From: Leuconostoc lactis
Lineage (GTDB): Bacteria > Bacillota > Bacilli > Lactobacillales > Lactobacillaceae
Direction: 5' to 3'
Length of the DNA: 64,000 nucleotides
NCBI RefSeq assembly: GCF_007954625.1
Contig: NZ_CP042420.1
Span: 659,001 to 723,000 of the forward strand
Shown here: in pieces, positions 62,808 to 64,000 of the stretch
Layout: each line of letters opens with the position of its first letter
How positions within the stretch are numbered: position 1 is the first letter of the stretch
Notes under the pieces: model-generated
What the model saw: only the letters and a program-made list of their open reading frames with translations
The model's database searches: none
What the model was told of the DNA's origin: nothing
Translations under genes and position numbers: made by a program

Positions 62808-62849
62808 GAAAGGGCTAAGTTAGTTATAACTTGGATAAACAATGTCATG
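62808..62849 (+). promoter_or_regulatory. Hairpin-bridged ribosome binding site of the Nudix-DUF1810 gene
   Basis: GAAAGGG (62808-62814) abuts CTAAGTTA (62815-62822), which pairs with TAACTTGG (62827-62834), 8 bp with one G-U and a GTTA tetraloop. Then 12 nt lead to ATG 62847. An out-of-frame ATG at 62842 is ignored by the reading frame. There is no in-frame start between SD and ATG 62847. Confidence 0.7.
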
Positions 62850-63785
62850 CCATACGCAGATTCTTATGTTGCAAAAATTCGTGAACGAGTGGGGCACGAT
62901 TTTGAATTAGTGATGCCTACAACCGATGTGGTGATTGAAAACCCACAAGGTGAATTGCTGATGATTTATAATCGGGATTTTGACGGTTGGGCGTTTCCTG
63001 GAGGTTACGTTGAACCAGAATTGTCTTGGCAAGAGAATGCCGCACGAGAAGCGACCGAAGAAGCGGGCATTACGGCTGACCCGAAAAAGCTACAATTGAT
63101 TGGGACAGTGTCCGGCAAACAATTTGTGGCGCATTATCCAAATGGCGACCGTGCAAAACTTTATACGACGGTTTTTCATTTAACGGATTGGACGGCTGAA
63201 CAAACAGGTATTGACGAGACGGAAATCGATGCCAAAAAGTGGGTCTCCCCCCAAACAATTGACCATATGCACCTCACGTTTGCAGGGCGGGCCGTATATC
63301 GTTTATTTAGAAAGTACCAAGCATCTGGCGCTGTCCAAAATATCACGCTTGATTCAGCCTTACAGCGCTTTGTGGATGCGCAAAACGGCGAAATTGTCGG
63401 GGTTAATACGTATACAGATGCGTTAGCAGAATTAAGTCAGGGTGAAAAGCAGACGCATTGGATGTGGTACGTCTTACCACAATTACGTGCTTTGGGTAAA
63501 AGTGAACGGGCCATTTATTATGGGCTAGCTGATGCCAAAGAGGCACAAGCTTACTTGGCAGATCCAGTACTTCGGACGCGTTTAGAGGCGATTGTCGCCA
63601 CGACGCTGGCATTGGCAGGTAACGATCCAGTGGCTGTGTTTGGCGCAGTAGATACACCAAAGTTCCAAGCCAGTTTGACGCTATTTAACCAAGTTGCGCC
63701 GGAGACGCCCCTTTACCAACAAGCACTTGATAAATATTTTAATGGTGTGCAACACGCTGAAACATTGGCCTTGTTAGCACAATAA
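62847..63785 (+). CDS. Nudix hydrolase fused to a DUF1810 domain
   Basis: 312 residues in two domains. Residues 1-150 form a Nudix fold (VVIENPQGELLMIYNRDFDGW, Nudix box GGYVEPELSWQENAAREATEEAG near 52). Residues 165-310 form a DUF1810 domain (LQRFVDAQNGEIVGVNTYTDALAELSQGEKQTHWMWYVLPQLRALG, then YYGLADAKEAQAYLADPVLRTRL). DUF1810 usually occurs alone. The fusion suggests that both halves act on one nucleotide-type metabolite, perhaps an ADP-ribose or NAD derivative (inference). Confidence 0.85.
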   Translation: MPYADSYVAKIRERVGHDFELVMPTTDVVIENPQGELLMIYNRDFDGWAFPGGYVEPELSWQENAAREATEEAGITADPKKLQLIGTVSGKQFVAHYPNGDRAKLYTTVFHLTDWTAEQTGIDETEIDAKKWVSPQTIDHMHLTFAGRAVYRLFRKYQASGAVQNITLDSALQRFVDAQNGEIVGVNTYTDALAELSQGEKQTHWMWYVLPQLRALGKSERAIYYGLADAKEAQAYLADPVLRTRLEAIVATTLALAGNDPVAVFGAVDTPKFQASLTLFNQVAPETPLYQQALDKYFNGVQHAETLALLAQ

Positions 63786-63811
63786 AAAAGCATGCCGTGG
63801 CATGCTTTTTT
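63784..63811. terminator. Bidirectional terminator between the Nudix-DUF1810 gene and the panE-like gene
   Basis: AAAAAAGCATGCC pairs with GGCATGCTTTTTT over GT. It serves the two convergent genes. Confidence 0.9.
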
Positions 63812-63812
63812 A

Positions 63813-64000
63813 TTAAGCGCCAGTATAATCTGGGGCTAACTTATTAACAGGTGGCGTGAACTCACGCATTGATTCAGCCAAGTGGACGAAATTGGTGACC
63901 AAACGATGATTTGGAGCTTGGGTACCGTGTTGATCCGCAAGGTCTGCAATCCAGCCGTTGATATAATCAACTTCGGTTGGCCGTCCCTTCACAAAGTCTT
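63813..64000 (-). CDS. C-terminal part of a 2-dehydropantoate 2-reductase-like protein
   Basis: Only the last 62 codons are inside the window, reading on the - strand to TAA at 63815-63813. The segment DFVKGRPTEVDYINGWIADLADQHG followed by APNHRLVTNFVHLAESM matches the C-terminal domain of the PanE/ApbA ketopantoate reductase family (GRxTExDYxNG). The family makes pantoate for coenzyme A, or reduces other 2-oxo acids; the N-terminus lies outside. Confidence 0.78.
   Translation of the reverse strand, partial: DFVKGRPTEVDYINGWIADLADQHGTQAPNHRLVTNFVHLAESMREFTPPVNKLAPDYTGA

Noticed and set aside
1..64000. CRISPR arrays, insertion sequences or prophage
   Set aside because: No regularly spaced repeats, transposase or integrase genes, or phage genes were seen in the window.

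Overview
The window looks like part of the chromosome of a heterofermentative lactic acid bacterium, most likely Weissella or a close Lactobacillaceae relative. The reasons are a xylulose-5-phosphate/fructose-6-phosphate phosphoketolase with extreme highly-expressed codon bias, ClpL, a complete peptide and glutamine uptake set, and low-to-mid GC Firmicute promoters. Two blocks usually found near the origin in lactobacilli (rpsF-ssb-rpsR-gdpP-rplI-dnaB and walRK-yycHI-htrA-rlmH), with nearly all genes on the + strand, suggest a position on one replichore near oriC. The genus assignment is inference; no 16S rRNA gene is present.

Layout. 0-11 kb: half of an ABC exporter pair, a glutamine-type ABC importer (glnQ-glnH-two permeases) and an Opp peptide importer (oppABCDF). 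11-16.8 kb: PepO peptidase, TauE/SafE permease, tRNA-Tyr and tRNA-Gln, then aspA, rpiA and a GNAT gene on the - strand. 17-25 kb: dut, a stop-interrupted Nudix gene, a phosphoesterase, radA, gltX, two zinc/quinone-type dehydrogenases and an unknown protein. 25.3-29.6 kb: a SAM hydrolase plus dedicated ECF transporter behind a long attenuator-like leader. 29.6-36 kb: a putative LexA-controlled small gene and the rpsF-to-dnaB block. 36-45.6 kb: a GntR regulator, phosphoketolase, phosphatases, Nudix, MFS, Tpx and Prs. 45.6-52.8 kb: walRK, yycH, yycI, htrA, a 650-bp gap packed with DnaA boxes, and rlmH. 53-64 kb: a MutY without Fe-S cysteines, AI-2E-type permease, tRNA-Leu and tRNA-Thr, PadR plus membrane partner, RlmD, ClpL, a stop-interrupted NdpA-like gene, a Nudix-DUF1810 fusion and the end of a PanE-like gene.

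The most unusual signal is a repeated translation-start architecture. In nine unlinked genes (glnH, dut, gltX, the unknown gene at 24731, the SAM hydrolase, a HAD phosphatase, walK, rlmD, Nudix-DUF1810) a good Shine-Dalgarno lies about 23-50 nt from the start codon. The gap is filled by a gene-specific stem-loop, usually 0-5 nt after the SD and 9-12 nt before the ATG. Stem sequences are unrelated, so the shape rather than the sequence is shared. In most of these genes no alternative start exists between the SD and the ATG, and in five an in-frame stop between them shows the hairpin cannot be coding. This looks like a systematic hairpin-bridged ribosome binding site.

Other points: a probable AUC/AUU start for radA, two genes broken by one in-frame stop each, leaderless starts for the GntR gene and mutY, and paired PadR operators. 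All calls come from reading the sequence; no database search or folding program was run.
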